Origin: JAUXFS01 sp963772635
GTDB taxonomy: Bacteria; Pseudomonadota; Alphaproteobacteria; Rhodospirillales; Defluviicoccaceae
Length of the DNA: 64,000 nt
Assembly (NCBI GenBank): GCA_963772635.1
Contig: CAVYYK010000032.1
Location: 124,001 to 188,000 of the forward strand
Reading direction: 5' to 3'
Below the pieces are notes generated by a model that searched no databases, was not told the origin of the DNA, and worked only from the letters and a program-made list of their open reading frames with translations. Of this stretch, positions 63,154 through 64,000 are shown piece after piece. Both the position numbers and the translations under genes were made by a program. Numbering within the stretch: position 1 is the stretch's first letter; the number at the start of each line of letters is the position of its first letter.

Positions 63154-64000
63154 TCAATCGGCCGTCTTCGCGTATTCGAGATAGAGCTCGCGCAACCGCG
63201 TCGTCACCGGGCCGAACACCTTGGCGACCCGCCGTCCGTCCACCGCACTCACCGGGGTCAGCCCGCCGAAAGATCCGGTAACGAAGACCTCATCGGCGTC
63301 ATAGACGTGCGACAAGGTGAAATCGCGCTGATCGCAGCGAATGCCGTTCATCGCGCAGACTTCGATGACATTGGCGCGGGTGATTCCATTGAAGCAGCTG
63401 GTGCCGGTCGAGGTCATGACGGCGCCGTCCTTGACGATGAAGAAATTGGTGGCGTTGCAGCTGCTGACATAGCCGCGGTCGTCCAGCATCAGCGCCTCGT
63501 CGGCGCCGGCCTTGATCGCCTGGATCAGCGCGATGATCAGATTGAGCCGGCTATGCGAGTTCAGGCGCATGTCGAACATGTCGGCGCGCGAGCAGCGAAC
63601 CGCCGATGTGAGCAGCTTCAGGCCCGTTTGGAGAACGGCCGGATCGGCAACCTTGAATTCCGGCACGATCACGACCGTGGCCTTGGAGATCGTATGGCGC
63701 GGGTCCTGGTTGGGGGTCTTCTTCAGCCCACGGGTGACCATCAGCCGCACATGGACACCTTCGGCGCCATCCATGTCATTGCGCTCGAGGGTGGCCCGCA
63801 AGGCGTCCTTCACCGCGTCACGGGTCAGGCCGATGTCCATATCGATGGCGCGCGCGCCCATGAAAAGCCGGTCGAGGTGCCGCTCCATGAAGGCGAGCCG
63901 ACCGCCGTGCATCCGGAACCCCTCCCAGATCCCGTCACCCAGAATAAAGCCGCTGTCAAAGATCGAGACCTTGGCTTCGTCGCGGTGGACGAATTCGCCG
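63154..64000 (-). CDS. Class IV aminotransferase, cut by the window edge
   Basis: The 5' end lies beyond the window. Visible residues begin GEFVHRDEAKVSIFDSGFIL and include GDGIWEGFRMHGG, a typical class IV start, then ATNFFIVKDGAVMTS and GITRANVIEVC (PLP phosphate region). The segment that normally holds the PLP lysine (K-x-LN) reads RLNSHSRLNLIIAL here, with Ser where Lys is expected. The family includes branched-chain and D-amino-acid aminotransferases and ADC lyase. Without Lys its activity is uncertain. The protein ends at 63154 with LYLEYAKTAD. Confidence 0.85.
   Translation of the reverse strand, partial: GEFVHRDEAKVSIFDSGFILGDGIWEGFRMHGGRLAFMERHLDRLFMGARAIDMDIGLTRDAVKDALRATLERNDMDGAEGVHVRLMVTRGLKKTPNQDPRHTISKATVVIVPEFKVADPAVLQTGLKLLTSAVRCSRADMFDMRLNSHSRLNLIIALIQAIKAGADEALMLDDRGYVSSCNATNFFIVKDGAVMTSTGTSCFNGITRANVIEVCAMNGIRCDQRDFTLSHVYDADEVFVTGSFGGLTPVSAVDGRRVAKVFGPVTTRLRELYLEYAKTAD

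Overview
The window reads as chromosomal DNA of a GC-rich alphaproteobacterium, most likely Rhodospirillales-like. The evidence is the gene content and order: HdaA, purM/purN, ndk, holC and pepA in the usual alphaproteobacterial neighbourhood, aspS beside rnd, a two-domain PPK2 beside ppk1 and ppx, and a PEP-CTERM protein. No rRNA, tRNA, CRISPR array, plasmid replication gene or intact transposase was seen. This is judged from reading alone; no database search was run.

Layout. 0-6.5 kb: a short inverted-repeat element (MITE-like), then a polyphosphate and phosphohistidine cluster (sixA, ppk1, pap on the minus strand, ppx divergent). 6.5-16.9 kb: rnd, aspS, a VapBC pair, an AbrB remnant, an SDR, hdaA, an AI-2E/PerM permease, a DUF2066 protein, purM-purN and ndk. 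16.9-23 kb: accessory block between ndk and holC, with a candidate small RNA behind a CRP-type site, a metal/cobalamin-type binding protein, a PfkB kinase, an MFS carrier, a second VapBC, a TauE remnant with IS-end-like repeats, a membrane protein and a small element built around a terminase-small-subunit-like gene and an array of GTCTAC motifs. 23-35 kb: holC, pepA, an AmmeMemoRadiSam pair, a CoxL-type molybdoenzyme, cysQ, tsaC, a patatin and a D-2-hydroxyacid dehydrogenase. 35-42.9 kb: a four-gene ABC importer, PhoX, a LysR gene and a PNPOx-family gene. 42.9-46.3 kb: a second, gene-less copy of the GTCTAC element, a PEP-CTERM protein, a broken FMO and a second MITE-like element. 46.3-54.8 kb: small periplasmic proteins, a DsbA-like protein, a structured leader before a small ORF, MscS, SRPBCC, cupin, EamA and a PLP dehydratase. 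54.8-60 kb: an aspartate module (cNMP-domain aspartase, dicarboxylate/amino-acid symporter, tandem Asp/Glu racemase). 60-64 kb: a DOPA-type dioxygenase, malonyl-CoA ligase, an NTF2-like protein and a class IV aminotransferase cut by the window edge.

How genes work together. PPK1, PAP and PPX make, use and degrade polyphosphate, and the ATGA overlap of pap and ppk1 points to coupled translation. The aspartase-symporter-racemase row looks like uptake and breakdown of L- and D-aspartate. AmrS and the AmrB-AmrA fusion form a divergent AmmeMemoRadiSam set. The ABC genes encode one complete importer.

Most novel signals: (1) two dispersed copies of an undescribed element with the same promoter/palindrome design and inward-facing GTCTAC arrays, one copy with one arm changed in concert to GACGAC; (2) a roughly 75-nt sRNA candidate with a class-II CRP-type promoter; (3) a switch-like structured leader at 49586-49702. 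Caution: more than a dozen well-conserved genes carry single-base frame breaks, mostly +1, which looks like consensus error rather than real gene death.
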